From the NCBI RefSeq assembly GCF_011250635.1, contig NZ_JAANNP010000001.1, positions 514,523 through 578,522 of the forward strand: DNA of 64,000 bases, written 5' to 3'. The notes under the pieces were generated by a model that was not told where the DNA came from, did no database searches, and saw only the letters and a list, made by a program, of their open reading frames with translations. Shown here one piece after another: positions 18,426 through 26,363 of the stretch. A program made the translations under genes and the position numbers. The DNA is from Motilibacter deserti (GTDB taxonomy: Bacteria > Actinomycetota > Actinomycetes > Motilibacterales > Motilibacteraceae). Position 1 is the first letter of the stretch. Each line of letters begins with the position of its first letter.

Positions 18426-20204
18426 TCAGACCGCGACGGGCGCCATCCTCAGCGCCTCGACGAAGCCGCGGTAGAGCTCGTCCTCGACCAACAGCTGCGC
18501 ATGCGTGCCCCGCGCCCGGACCCGCCCCCGTTCGAGCACGACGATCTCGTCCGCGTCGACCACCGTCGAGAGCCGGTGTGCGATGGTCACCACAGCACCT
18601 CGCTCGGCCGCGAGCCGGATGCCGCGGGCGATCGCGGCTTCGGTGAGCGGGTCGACCTGCGCGGTCGCCTCGTCCAGCAGCAGCACGTCGGGGAGGCGCA
18701 GCAGGGCACGGGCCACGGCGACCCGCTGCCGCTCCCCGCCCGACAGCGACGTCGGGCTCACGAGCGTGTCCAGGCCGTGCTCGAGCGCCGCGACCGTCCC
18801 GTCCAGCTGCACCGCGCGCAGCGCCGCGTCGATCTCGGCCTCGGTCGCGTCCGGCGCCGACAGCAGCAGGTTGTCGCGCACGGTCCCGGGCACGAGCGGT
18901 GCGTCCTGCTCCACGTACGCGAACCGCGACCGCACCTCCCCCACCGAGAGGCTGCGATAGGGCCGGCCGTCGAGCATCACCTCGCCACCGGACGGCTCGA
19001 GGAAGCGCATGAGCAGCGAGATGAGCGTCGTCTTGCCGGCCCCGGACGGGCCGACGACAGCGAGGTGGCCGCGCCGTGGGACGACGAGGTCGATGCCCGA
19101 GAGGACCTCGCCGCCCTCGTCGTAGCGTGCGTGCAGGCCGCGCAGCTCGAGCACCGGCCCGTTCCTCGGGCGATCCCACGAAGCTGAGGTTGCGAACCGG
19201 CGTTCGGGCTTCTGCTCCAGCTCCATCGCGTCGGCCTCGCGGATCCGCTCGGCGGCAGCGAGCCCGGACTGCAGGGCGGTGACGTTCTGCGAGAGCTCGG
19301 TGATGGGCCCCATCAGCTGGAAGGCGTAGAGCAGGAACGCGATGAGGCTGGACACCGCGAGCGCTCCGTTCGACACGCGCGCCGCGCCCACGGCCAGGAT
19401 CACGATGACGGCCAGCTGCACGCCGGACCAGCTGATCGACCAGGCGAACGCCGAAGCCCGGACCGAACGGAGGCTGTGCCGGGCCGACTCCTGCGCCAGG
19501 CCGACGATGCGCTCGGCCTGACGGTCCTCGGCGCGGCTCGCCTTGACCGTGCGCAGGGCCCGGACGGCGCCCTCGAGCTCGGCTCCCAGCCGGCCGAGCG
19601 CCTCCTGCGAGGCCTGCTCGGCGCGCGCGATCGTGGGCATGAGGAGCGCGAACAGCACCACGACGACGACGACGGTCGCGAGCGTGACGCCGAGCAGCAC
19701 CAGGTCGAGCACGGCCATGAGCACGAACGTCCCCACGAGGCCGACGACGGCGTTGATCAGCCCGACCACCGCGGACGAAGCCGCCTCGCGCAGCAGCACG
19801 GTGTCGGAGGTCACGCGCGTGACGAGCTCGCCGGGCGCGTGCCGCGTGACGTCGCGGACCGTCGCACCGAGGAAGCGACGGACCAGCGACGTACGCGCCG
19901 CCAGCACGACCCGCTCGGCCACGGTCCCGAGCAGGATCCACTGGGCCAGGGCGATCGAGGTGCCCGCGACCAGCAGCGCCAGCAGCCCGAGGACCGGCCC
20001 GGTGAGCCCGGCCCGGGAGTCGATCGAGTCGAGCACCCCCTTGGTGACCATCGGCGTGGCCAGTGCCGTCGACGTCGAGAGCAGGCCGAGGCCGAGGCCG
20101 ATCGCGAGCGCGCGGCGGTGCGGGCGTACGACGTCGCGGAGCACGAGGAGCCGGGGGAAGCGCGGGAGGAGGGGCACCGCCCCAGTGGAACACTTGTGTT
20201 CCAT
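18426..20204 (-). CDS. ABC exporter, fused membrane and ATPase domains
   Basis: 592 aa. Residues 1-310 form a six-helix type I exporter domain; the ATPase follows with Walker A GPSGAGKTT near 386, Q-loop, signature LSGGERQR near 486 and Walker B VLLLDEAT near 505. This is the MdlB/LmrA-type half-transporter layout, acting as a homodimer. The start codon at 20204 lies inside an operator palindrome and a divergent TetR gene follows, which implies control by that repressor and a role in export of a drug or metabolite. The substrate cannot be inferred. Confidence 0.93.
   Translation of the reverse strand: MEHKCSTGAVPLLPRFPRLLVLRDVVRPHRRALAIGLGLGLLSTSTALATPMVTKGVLDSIDSRAGLTGPVLGLLALLVAGTSIALAQWILLGTVAERVVLAARTSLVRRFLGATVRDVTRHAPGELVTRVTSDTVLLREAASSAVVGLINAVVGLVGTFVLMAVLDLVLLGVTLATVVVVVVLFALLMPTIARAEQASQEALGRLGAELEGAVRALRTVKASRAEDRQAERIVGLAQESARHSLRSVRASAFAWSISWSGVQLAVIVILAVGAARVSNGALAVSSLIAFLLYAFQLMGPITELSQNVTALQSGLAAAERIREADAMELEQKPERRFATSASWDRPRNGPVLELRGLHARYDEGGEVLSGIDLVVPRRGHLAVVGPSGAGKTTLISLLMRFLEPSGGEVMLDGRPYRSLSVGEVRSRFAYVEQDAPLVPGTVRDNLLLSAPDATEAEIDAALRAVQLDGTVAALEHGLDTLVSPTSLSGGERQRVAVARALLRLPDVLLLDEATAQVDPLTEAAIARGIRLAAERGAVVTIAHRLSTVVDADEIVVLERGRVRARGTHAQLLVEDELYRGFVEALRMAPVAV
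20186..20203. promoter_or_regulatory. TetR operator palindrome
   Basis: TGGAACAC-TT-GTGTTCCA, a perfect 8+2+8 palindrome, overlaps the start codon of the ABC exporter gene. A second pair of GTTCC/GGAAC half-sites lies at 20219-20233, near the divergent TetR start. Position and symmetry fit repression of both genes by the adjacent TetR. Confidence 0.75.
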
Positions 20205-20252
20205 TCTGAGCAAGCATGGTTCCGGCGTGGAACAGCCTCGTACGATGCGGCC

Positions 20253-20822
20253 GTGACGTCGTCCCCGCCCGCCTCCGGCGCTCGCAGCCGCACCCGGCAG
20301 GCGATCCTGGACGCGGCGATCCGCGTCCTCGGGCGCCGGCCCAACGCGTCGCTCTCGGAGGTCGCGACCGCGGCGCAGGTCGGCCGGACGACGCTGCACC
20401 GCTACTTCGCGAGCCGGCAGGAGCTGCTCGACGCCGTCTCCGCCGAAGCCCTCGCGGCGGTCGGGTCGGCGTTCGGGCGGGCCGGCCTGACGGAGGGCAA
20501 CGGCCGGGACACGCTGCTTCGCGCCCTGAGGGAGCTGCTCGACCTGCGCGACGTGCTGACGCTGGTGTTCACCGGGATCTTCCTGGACCGCCCGGAGTGG
20601 CAGGAAGGCACGGAGCCGTCCGGGGAGCTCGTCGAGGTCGTGCGCCGCGGGCACGTGGACGGCAGCATCTCCCCTGAGCTGAGTGCGCTGTGGGTCGAGA
20701 ACCTCCTGTGGTGTCTGCTCTACGCCGCAGACAGCTACGCGACCGTCAGCGGCGGCTCCCGGCACGACGCGCTCGCGATGGCCGTCCGCTCACTCGACGG
20801 AGCCCTGCGCCCCGCTCGATGA
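20253..20822 (+). CDS. TetR/AcrR family repressor
   Basis: 189 aa from the GTG at 20253; the upstream ATG at 20245 is out of frame. The N-terminal helix-turn-helix (LSEVATAAQVGRTTLHRYFA) is typical and the C-terminal part is the family-specific ligand/dimer domain. It is divergent from the ABC exporter with 48 bp between starts, containing the operator. Predicted to repress the exporter and itself until ligand binds. Confidence 0.92.
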   Translation: MTSSPPASGARSRTRQAILDAAIRVLGRRPNASLSEVATAAQVGRTTLHRYFASRQELLDAVSAEALAAVGSAFGRAGLTEGNGRDTLLRALRELLDLRDVLTLVFTGIFLDRPEWQEGTEPSGELVEVVRRGHVDGSISPELSALWVENLLWCLLYAADSYATVSGGSRHDALAMAVRSLDGALRPAR

Positions 20823-20832
20823 CTGCACGACG

Positions 20833-20875
20833 GCGCAGGCCCCGCCCCCTCGGTCCGAGGGGACGGGGCCTGCGC
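20833..20875. terminator. Bidirectional terminator
   Basis: A long GC-rich hairpin with 12-bp outer arms (GCGCAGGCCCCG / CGGGGCCTGCGC) and an inner CCCCTCGG/CCGAGGGG stem. It lies between the TetR stop and the convergent asparaginase stop. Confidence 0.9.
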
Positions 20876-20889
20876 CTGTGCGGGAACGG

Positions 20890-22452
20890 TCAGCCGGTGA
20901 CGGTCTTGGCCGCCGGTGAGGCCGCCGAGATCTCGTTCTTCAGCGACGTCGCGAGGTCGACGAGGGCCGTGCGGGCGGCCTCGTCGTCCACGCGCTGCTT
21001 GGCCCGGTCGATGAAGTTCTGCAGGTACGTCCCGGCACCCGCGAAGTCCGCCGACTCGTACGCCGACTTGGCGCGAGCGAGCCGGTCCGTCAGCAGCTCG
21101 GTCGTCGAGCCGTTGATCGTGCCGGCGGTCGACAGCTCGGCGATCCGGGTCGCCAGGTCGGCGAAGCCCGTCTCGATCGCCGACGGCGGCGTGACCTTCC
21201 ACTCGGCCTGGCCGATGGTGTCCATCCAGCCGCGGATCTTGGCCGCGTCACCCGGCGCGAACGTGAGGCCGAGCAGCAGGAAGAGCCGCGCCTTCTGGGC
21301 GAGCAGGTCGTCGCCGGCGATGATGTTGCCGCTGCCGCCGGTCACCGAGCCGGAGCCGACGCGCGAGGTGCTGATGAAGACGACCCCCGCGTTGGCCGCC
21401 GCCGAGCGCGCGGCGCTCTGCGCGGAGGAGATCCCACCGGCGCCGGTGCCCGCCGTGACGATGCCCTTGACCCCGGCGTTCGCGAAAGCCGTGATCGCCT
21501 CGCCGCCCGCCTGCTGGTAGTTGTAGACGATCTCGACGCGCGGCAGGGCCGAAGCCGGCTTCGTGGAAAGGTTGAACGGCGTCAGCCACTCCGAAGGCGT
21601 GTCGCACTTGGCCACACGCGCGGGGGCGCGGCCCACCTTGATGTAGTCCCCGTCGATCCAGCCGAGGCTGCCCATGCGGCGCGTCTCGAAGGTGTCCATG
21701 CGCGTGGTGTTGCCCTTGGTGACGTCACGCGCGGCGTGGAACTCGTCGTTCAGCATCAGGACGGTGCCGAAGCAGTACGTCGTCTGGCTCGCGGCGAGAG
21801 TGATGGCGTTGTAGAGGTTCGCCGGGCCGTCGGCACCGATGACCTGCGGGCCGTCGATGGTGCCCGCCGCCCACGGGCGCATCGCGCCGGTGAGGACGAC
21901 CGGCTTGCGGCTCTGCACCGTGAGGTCGAGCCAGTAGGCGAACTCCTCCATCGTGTCTGTGCCGGTCGTGACCACGACGCCGTCGGCCGTCTTGAGCGCG
22001 TTCTCGACCGCGAGCGTGAGCGCGTGGAACTGCGCGATCGTGTAGCCGCCGGAGCCGGCGTTGCCGAACTGCACGGTCGAGACGTCCGCGACGTTGCCGA
22101 TCTCCGGCTGCAGCTGCTGGACCATGCTGGCGATCGGGATGCGGCCCGCGGAGTAGTTCGTGAAGCTGCTGCGCGACTGCGCGACGCCGGCGATCGTGCC
22201 GCCGGTGCCGATGACCGCGACCTTCGGCTTGGCCGCAGCGGCGGCGGCGACCGCCGTGTTGTAGGCGACGCTCTCGACCTGGACCGCCGAGCTGACGCCC
22301 GAGACGCTGGAGAAGGACTCCTGCACGACGGGCGTGGCGCCGCCGTTCAGGGTGCCGACGAGGACAGCGGCGAGACCGGCGGAGACGAGCGGAACAGCGG
22401 TGGCACGGGCGCGACGCGCCCAGGGGTTGGCGAACAGAGAGGGGGACGACAC
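20890..22452 (-). CDS. Secreted type II asparaginase with C-terminal FIMAH-like tail
   Basis: Hydrolyses asparagine, possibly glutamine, outside the membrane. 520 aa from a GTG at 22452 with GGAGG 5 nt upstream. An export signal covers residues 1-40. Both asparaginase threonine motifs are present: GTGGTIAG near residue 83 and TTGTDTMEE near 160, plus the VVLTGAMRP segment. The enzyme domain ends near residue 420. The remaining 95 residues are a helical module (GTINGSTTELLTDRL, then AGTYLQNFIDRAKQRV) that matches the tail of the amidase at 14957 and the nuclease at 28513. Confidence 0.92.
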   Translation of the reverse strand: MSSPSLFANPWARRARATAVPLVSAGLAAVLVGTLNGGATPVVQESFSSVSGVSSAVQVESVAYNTAVAAAAAAKPKVAVIGTGGTIAGVAQSRSSFTNYSAGRIPIASMVQQLQPEIGNVADVSTVQFGNAGSGGYTIAQFHALTLAVENALKTADGVVVTTGTDTMEEFAYWLDLTVQSRKPVVLTGAMRPWAAGTIDGPQVIGADGPANLYNAITLAASQTTYCFGTVLMLNDEFHAARDVTKGNTTRMDTFETRRMGSLGWIDGDYIKVGRAPARVAKCDTPSEWLTPFNLSTKPASALPRVEIVYNYQQAGGEAITAFANAGVKGIVTAGTGAGGISSAQSAARSAAANAGVVFISTSRVGSGSVTGGSGNIIAGDDLLAQKARLFLLLGLTFAPGDAAKIRGWMDTIGQAEWKVTPPSAIETGFADLATRIAELSTAGTINGSTTELLTDRLARAKSAYESADFAGAGTYLQNFIDRAKQRVDDEAARTALVDLATSLKNEISAASPAAKTVTG

Positions 22453-22728
22453 ACGAACCTCCGGGATCGGATTGAGGTTGCGCGCAGCTTCGTCGGGCGA
22501 CATTGCCGGTCGATTGCCTACTGTTTCGGCTTCGTATCGTTCTGCCGCTCCGGGCCCCGCTTCTGTGTCCGGCGCGAGAAGCCCTGCCTGGGGCAACCAC
22601 TGGCAACCGGGCTCTGTCGGGCGTACCCCTCGCAAACCGACACCGCACGATGCCCGCCGGCACTCCCCGGTTCGCCGGTCGCACCCCGCTCGGAACAGCG
22701 CCGCGCCGGGGCGGCAAGCTGGGGCGCG

Positions 22729-23067
22729 ATGGACGAGCAGGAGCCGGACTACCGCTTCACCCTGGCCAACGAGCGCACCCTGCTGGCGTGGATGCGCACC
22801 GCGTTGGCCCTGCTGGCGGCGGGCGTCGGCGCCGTGGAGTTCCTCCCGCAGCCCGACGCCGGCTGGCTGCGCACCGCCGCCGGCGTCGCCCTCGGGCTGC
22901 TCAGCGTGGTGGCCTCGGTCGGAGGCGTGCTGCGCTGGCACGCCGTCCAGCGAGCGATGCGGCGCGGCCAGCCGCTGCCGGTCTTCCGGCTCGCGTGGGT
23001 CTTCGCCGCCGCGCTCGCCGCGGTCGGCCTGGCGGTCAGCGCCATGCTGCTGCTCACCGACGCCTGA
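22729..23067 (+). CDS. DUF202 membrane protein, first of a pair
   Basis: 112 aa with the DUF202 signature (RFTLANERTLLAWMRTALALLAAGVG) and three transmembrane helices. Family members are small membrane proteins of unknown function, related to yeast VTC and bacterial YidH. The stop overlaps the start of the next DUF202 gene by an ATGA-type overlap, so the two are coupled and may form a heteromer. Confidence 0.9.
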   Translation: MDEQEPDYRFTLANERTLLAWMRTALALLAAGVGAVEFLPQPDAGWLRTAAGVALGLLSVVASVGGVLRWHAVQRAMRRGQPLPVFRLAWVFAAALAAVGLAVSAMLLLTDA

Positions 23068-23393
23068 TGCCGCCGCGCGACGCACCGACGGGCGCGCAGC
23101 TCGAGCGGACCGCGCTCGCCTGGGCGCGGACGTCGCTGGCCCTGCAGGGCAACGGCGCCATCCTGCTGCTGCGCCACCCGCCCTCCCTCGACCAGCCGCT
23201 GCACACCGTGCTGCCGGCGTACGCGCTGCTCCTCTCGCTCGTCGCGGCGGTCGTGGGGCGGCGGCGGAGCGGGCGACTGCTGCGCGAGCGACCCGAGTCG
23301 CTGAGCTCGGGGCGCGCCGAGGCGCTCGTCGTGGGCATCGGCGTCGCCGTGCTCGCCGTCCTGACCACGGCCAGCCTGCTCCTCGACGGCTGA
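23067..23393 (+). CDS. DUF202 membrane protein, second of a pair
   Basis: 108 aa, three predicted transmembrane helices. It opens with LERTALAWARTSLALQGNG, a diverged form of the DUF202 motif. It is translationally coupled to the preceding DUF202 gene. Tandem divergent DUF202 pairs are common in actinobacteria; the function is unknown. Confidence 0.85.
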   Translation: MPPRDAPTGAQLERTALAWARTSLALQGNGAILLLRHPPSLDQPLHTVLPAYALLLSLVAAVVGRRRSGRLLRERPESLSSGRAEALVVGIGVAVLAVLTTASLLLDG

Positions 23394-23397
23394 CTCA

Positions 23398-23466
23398 CTA
23401 CTCAGGGGCGCGCGGCCTACCCAGGCCAGGCCCGGGGCTACTCAAGCCCGCCTCCTCGCCTACTCA
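23398..23466. repeat. Phased CTACTCA repeats
   Basis: CTACTCA occurs at 23398, 23438 and 23460, with CTACCCA at 23417. The starts are spaced 19, 21 and 22 bp, about two helical turns, on one face of the DNA. They lie 108-176 bp upstream of a secreted-protein gene and directly after the DUF202 pair. Confidence 0.6.
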
Positions 23467-23573
23467 CCCGCGCTCCCGGCCGTATCGACCGCGGCGCGGG
23501 GCTCTCGTTAACCCCCGGAAGGGCGGACAGCCCGCCCGAACGAACGAGAACCCCCGACCCGAAAGGCACTCCG

Positions 23574-24431
23574 ATGCGCTCCCTCCGCAACCGCCTCGCC
23601 CGCACCGCCTTCGCGACCCTGGCCCTCGGCGCCGCCGGCGCCGCCACCCTGACGACGACCGCTGCGCCGGCCTCCGCCGACGTCAACTGCGCCGCCGACT
23701 GCATTCTCAACGACATCAACCCCCACTCGATCCGCGGCGTCGAGATCGCCACCTCCGCGCAGACCACGGTCCCCACGACGGTCACGGTCAAGATCTCCAA
23801 GAACCTCTGGGACCTCGACGCCCAGCCGATCGCCTACACGAGCGGCGCGGGGGCCGGCAAGAAGACCAACCACTACCTGCCGATCAGCGGCTTGACCCCC
23901 GGCACGAACTACTTCTTCCGCGTCTTCGCCACGGACGCCGCGGGCAACGTGCGCAAGGAGCTCGGCTTCGTCCACACCGCCGACCGTGAGGTCACGATCA
24001 ACATCAACAAGATCACCGTGATCGACGACAGCGACTCCAGCGGCGCCGGCGAGTTCGCCGTCGACCTGCGGGTCGGCGAGCAGGTCGCGGTCAACTTCCA
24101 CGACGACATCTCGATCTCGTCCGGCGAGAGCATCAACCCCAACTGGACCCGGACCGAGATGGGCGGCTCCGTGCCGGCCATGGTCGAGCTGACCGACGAC
24201 GACGACGACTGCTGGGTCGTGTGCCTCGACACCTCCGGCACGCTGCCCAGCTGGGGCCAGGGCTCGAACTCCGACGCGGACTGGGCGACGGCGAAGTACT
24301 ACTCGAACGCCTACGCCGGGGAGCCGGAGTTCAGCAACAAGGTCGTCGAGTTCTCCACCCCCGCCAACGCCCCGGTGAAGTTCAAGGTCCTGGCCGCGGT
24401 GAAGGTCAAGTACTACGGCTACAAGGGCTGA
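23574..24431 (+). CDS. Secreted fibronectin-III-like protein of unknown function
   Basis: 285 aa. A signal peptide ends near APASA (residues 1-35). A beta-rich domain follows with LPISGLTPGTNYFFRVFATDAAGNVR, the typical end of a fibronectin type III domain. The second half holds an acidic DDDDDCWVVCLD segment and many aromatic residues. There is no catalytic motif. It ends with a hydrophobic/lysine tail (KVKYYGYKG) and no anchor. GAAAGG precedes the ATG. The phased CTACTCA repeats upstream suggest dedicated regulation. Confidence 0.78.
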   Translation: MRSLRNRLARTAFATLALGAAGAATLTTTAAPASADVNCAADCILNDINPHSIRGVEIATSAQTTVPTTVTVKISKNLWDLDAQPIAYTSGAGAGKKTNHYLPISGLTPGTNYFFRVFATDAAGNVRKELGFVHTADREVTININKITVIDDSDSSGAGEFAVDLRVGEQVAVNFHDDISISSGESINPNWTRTEMGGSVPAMVELTDDDDDCWVVCLDTSGTLPSWGQGSNSDADWATAKYYSNAYAGEPEFSNKVVEFSTPANAPVKFKVLAAVKVKYYGYKG

Positions 24432-24493
24432 CACCCGGCGCGCGACGCGATGCGACCGTCGTCGACCGCGCGCCCGAACCCCCGCAACGTGAT

Positions 24494-24548
24494 GATCACG
24501 GGCTTTGGCACGCGACACGCCGGTGTCGCCGCGCCGAAGCCCGTGATC
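24494..24548. terminator. Nested hairpin between convergent genes
   Basis: Outer arms of 15 bp (24494-24508 and 24534-24548, one G-T wobble) enclose a second hairpin CGACAC-GCCG-GTGTCG. It lies between the secreted protein gene and the convergent argP-like gene and probably terminates both. Confidence 0.8.
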
Positions 24549-24589
24549 GTCGTCGTGCGAGGCGCTCACGACCGCCGGGCGGGCGGTGG

Positions 24590-25483
24590 TCACCTGCGCC
24601 GCGCGGGAGGCCGGGCGAGGCTGGCCGCGGCCGCCTCCGTCACTGCGGCTGCGAGCCGGTCCAGGGCCGGCGAGGCGAGCCGCCACTGCTGCCAGTGCAG
24701 CGTCACGTCCACGGCGCCGCGCGGGTCGAGGTCCACCAGCGGCTCCGCGAGCCCGGCGGCCTGCAGCTCGGGGACCATCCCCCACCCCAGGCCGAGGCGC
24801 ACGGCATGCACGAAGTCGGCGGAGGCGGGGACGTAGTGCATGGGCGGACGGGCACGCCCCCGCGTCCGCCGTCGCAGATAGGCGTGCTGCAGGTCGTCCC
24901 GCCGGTCGAAGACCACGACCGGAGCAGACCCCAGCGCTGTGGCGGTCACTCCTTCAGGGAACCAACGTTCAGCAAACCTCGGTGCAGCCATCGGCCGGTA
25001 CCTCATGCTCCCCAGCCTTCGCACCGTGCAGCCGGGGACGGCTTCGGCCTCGCTCGTGACCGCGGCCACCACCGTCCCGTCCCGCAGCAGCCGGCTCGTG
25101 TGGGCCTGGTCCTCGCGGAACACGTCGAAGGTGATCCCCTCGTCCGCGAGCGGTGCGAGCGCCGGCAGCACCCACGTCGCCAGCGAGTCCGCGTTGACCG
25201 CGACGGGGACCGTGCCGCGGGCCGGGATGCCGGCGAGCTCCGCGGCGGCGTCGGACACGAGCAGGTCGACCTGGCGCGCCAGCCGGAGCAAGGCCTGCCC
25301 GGCGGGAGTGACCTGGACCGGGCGGCTGCGCACCAGAAGGACGCTCCCCGCGGCCCGCTCGAGCGCCTTGAGCCGCTGGCTGATCGCCGACGGCGTGACG
25401 TGCAGCGCACGGGCGGCGCCCTCGAAGGACCCTTCCGCGGCGACCGCGCTCAGCGCCCGCAGCTGGCCGAGGTCGGGCTCCAC
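24590..25483 (-). CDS. ArgP-type LysR regulator
   Basis: 297 aa from the GTG at 25483, which gives the usual ArgP N-terminus (V-E-P-D-L-G-Q-L-R-A-L). An upstream ATG at 25528 would add 15 residues. The winged helix (GSFEGAARALHVTPSAISQRLKALE) and LysR ligand domain are complete. ArgP/LysG proteins sense lysine and arginine and activate a divergent lysE/argO exporter; here lysE begins 73 bp away on the other strand, the classic arrangement. Confidence 0.92.
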   Translation of the reverse strand: MEPDLGQLRALSAVAAEGSFEGAARALHVTPSAISQRLKALERAAGSVLLVRSRPVQVTPAGQALLRLARQVDLLVSDAAAELAGIPARGTVPVAVNADSLATWVLPALAPLADEGITFDVFREDQAHTSRLLRDGTVVAAVTSEAEAVPGCTVRRLGSMRYRPMAAPRFAERWFPEGVTATALGSAPVVVFDRRDDLQHAYLRRRTRGRARPPMHYVPASADFVHAVRLGLGWGMVPELQAAGLAEPLVDLDPRGAVDVTLHWQQWRLASPALDRLAAAVTEAAAASLARPPARRR

Positions 25484-25555
25484 GTAAGCAACTCTAATCG
25501 AGCTGCAGAATTCCTCGTTCGACTTCATCTGTGCCCCGACCGTAGCGTCGTCCAG
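25484..25555. promoter_or_regulatory. Divergent argP-lysE control region
   Basis: 72-bp intergenic region, clearly more AT-rich than both genes. Family knowledge places the ArgP/LysG binding site and both promoters here. No exact operator is assigned. Confidence 0.5.
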
Positions 25556-26176
25556 GTGGCCCTCTCCCCCGAACTGCTCGCCGCCGCCTCCGGGCTCGGC
25601 CTCGGCCTGTCGCTGATCGTCGCGATCGGCGCGCAGAACGCCTTCGTCCTCCGGCAGGGCCTGCAGGGCAGCCACATCACGGTCGTCATCGCGCTCTGCG
25701 TGCTGTCCGACGCGGTCCTCATCGGGCTCGGCGTCGGCGGCGCGGGAGCGGCGCTGTCCCGCGCCCCGCAGTTGATGGACGCCGTGCGCCTCGCGGGCGC
25801 GGCCTTCCTCCTCGGGTACGCGGTGCTCGCCGCCCGGCGCGCACTGCGCCCGGGGAGCCTGCGGGCGCACGAGCAAGGGGCGAGCACGCCGCTGCTCGCG
25901 ACCGTGACGACGTGCCTGGCCCTCACCTGGCTCAACCCGCACGTCTACCTCGACACCGTGCTCCTGCTGGGCACGATCGCGAACACCCACCCCGGCCGGC
26001 AGTGGGCGTTCGCAGCCGGCGCGATCGTGGCCAGCACCGCCTGGTTCGTCGCGCTGGGGCTCGGCGCCCGGGCACTGCGCCCGGTGTTCGCCAAGCCGGT
26101 CGCCTGGCGCACACTCGACGGCGCGATCGCGGCCGTCATGGCGGCGCTCGGCGCATCCCTCGCCCTCAGCGCCTGA
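25556..26176 (+). CDS. lysE: LysE/ArgO amino-acid exporter
   Basis: 206 aa integral membrane protein with five to six helices and the family signature GLSLIVAIGAQNAFVLRQGLQG. It exports excess basic amino acids. Start GTG at 25556. It is divergent from its expected activator ArgP/LysG. Confidence 0.92.
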   Translation: MALSPELLAAASGLGLGLSLIVAIGAQNAFVLRQGLQGSHITVVIALCVLSDAVLIGLGVGGAGAALSRAPQLMDAVRLAGAAFLLGYAVLAARRALRPGSLRAHEQGASTPLLATVTTCLALTWLNPHVYLDTVLLLGTIANTHPGRQWAFAAGAIVASTAWFVALGLGARALRPVFAKPVAWRTLDGAIAAVMAALGASLALSA

Positions 26177-26363
26177 TTTTGGCCAGATCCAGCCGAACCA
26201 CACCGCTCTTGACCCTTTCGCCGCCCACTGCTCTACTCCTGCGTGTCGGGGCTTCCTTCTGGTCGCAACGAGGCGGCACGGAGCCGGCGGCGCTGCCGCG
26301 CTTCGGGCCCTGCCCTGCCGCGACGGGAGGGCCCGCACCACCGCGGACCACGAGGAGCAACCA

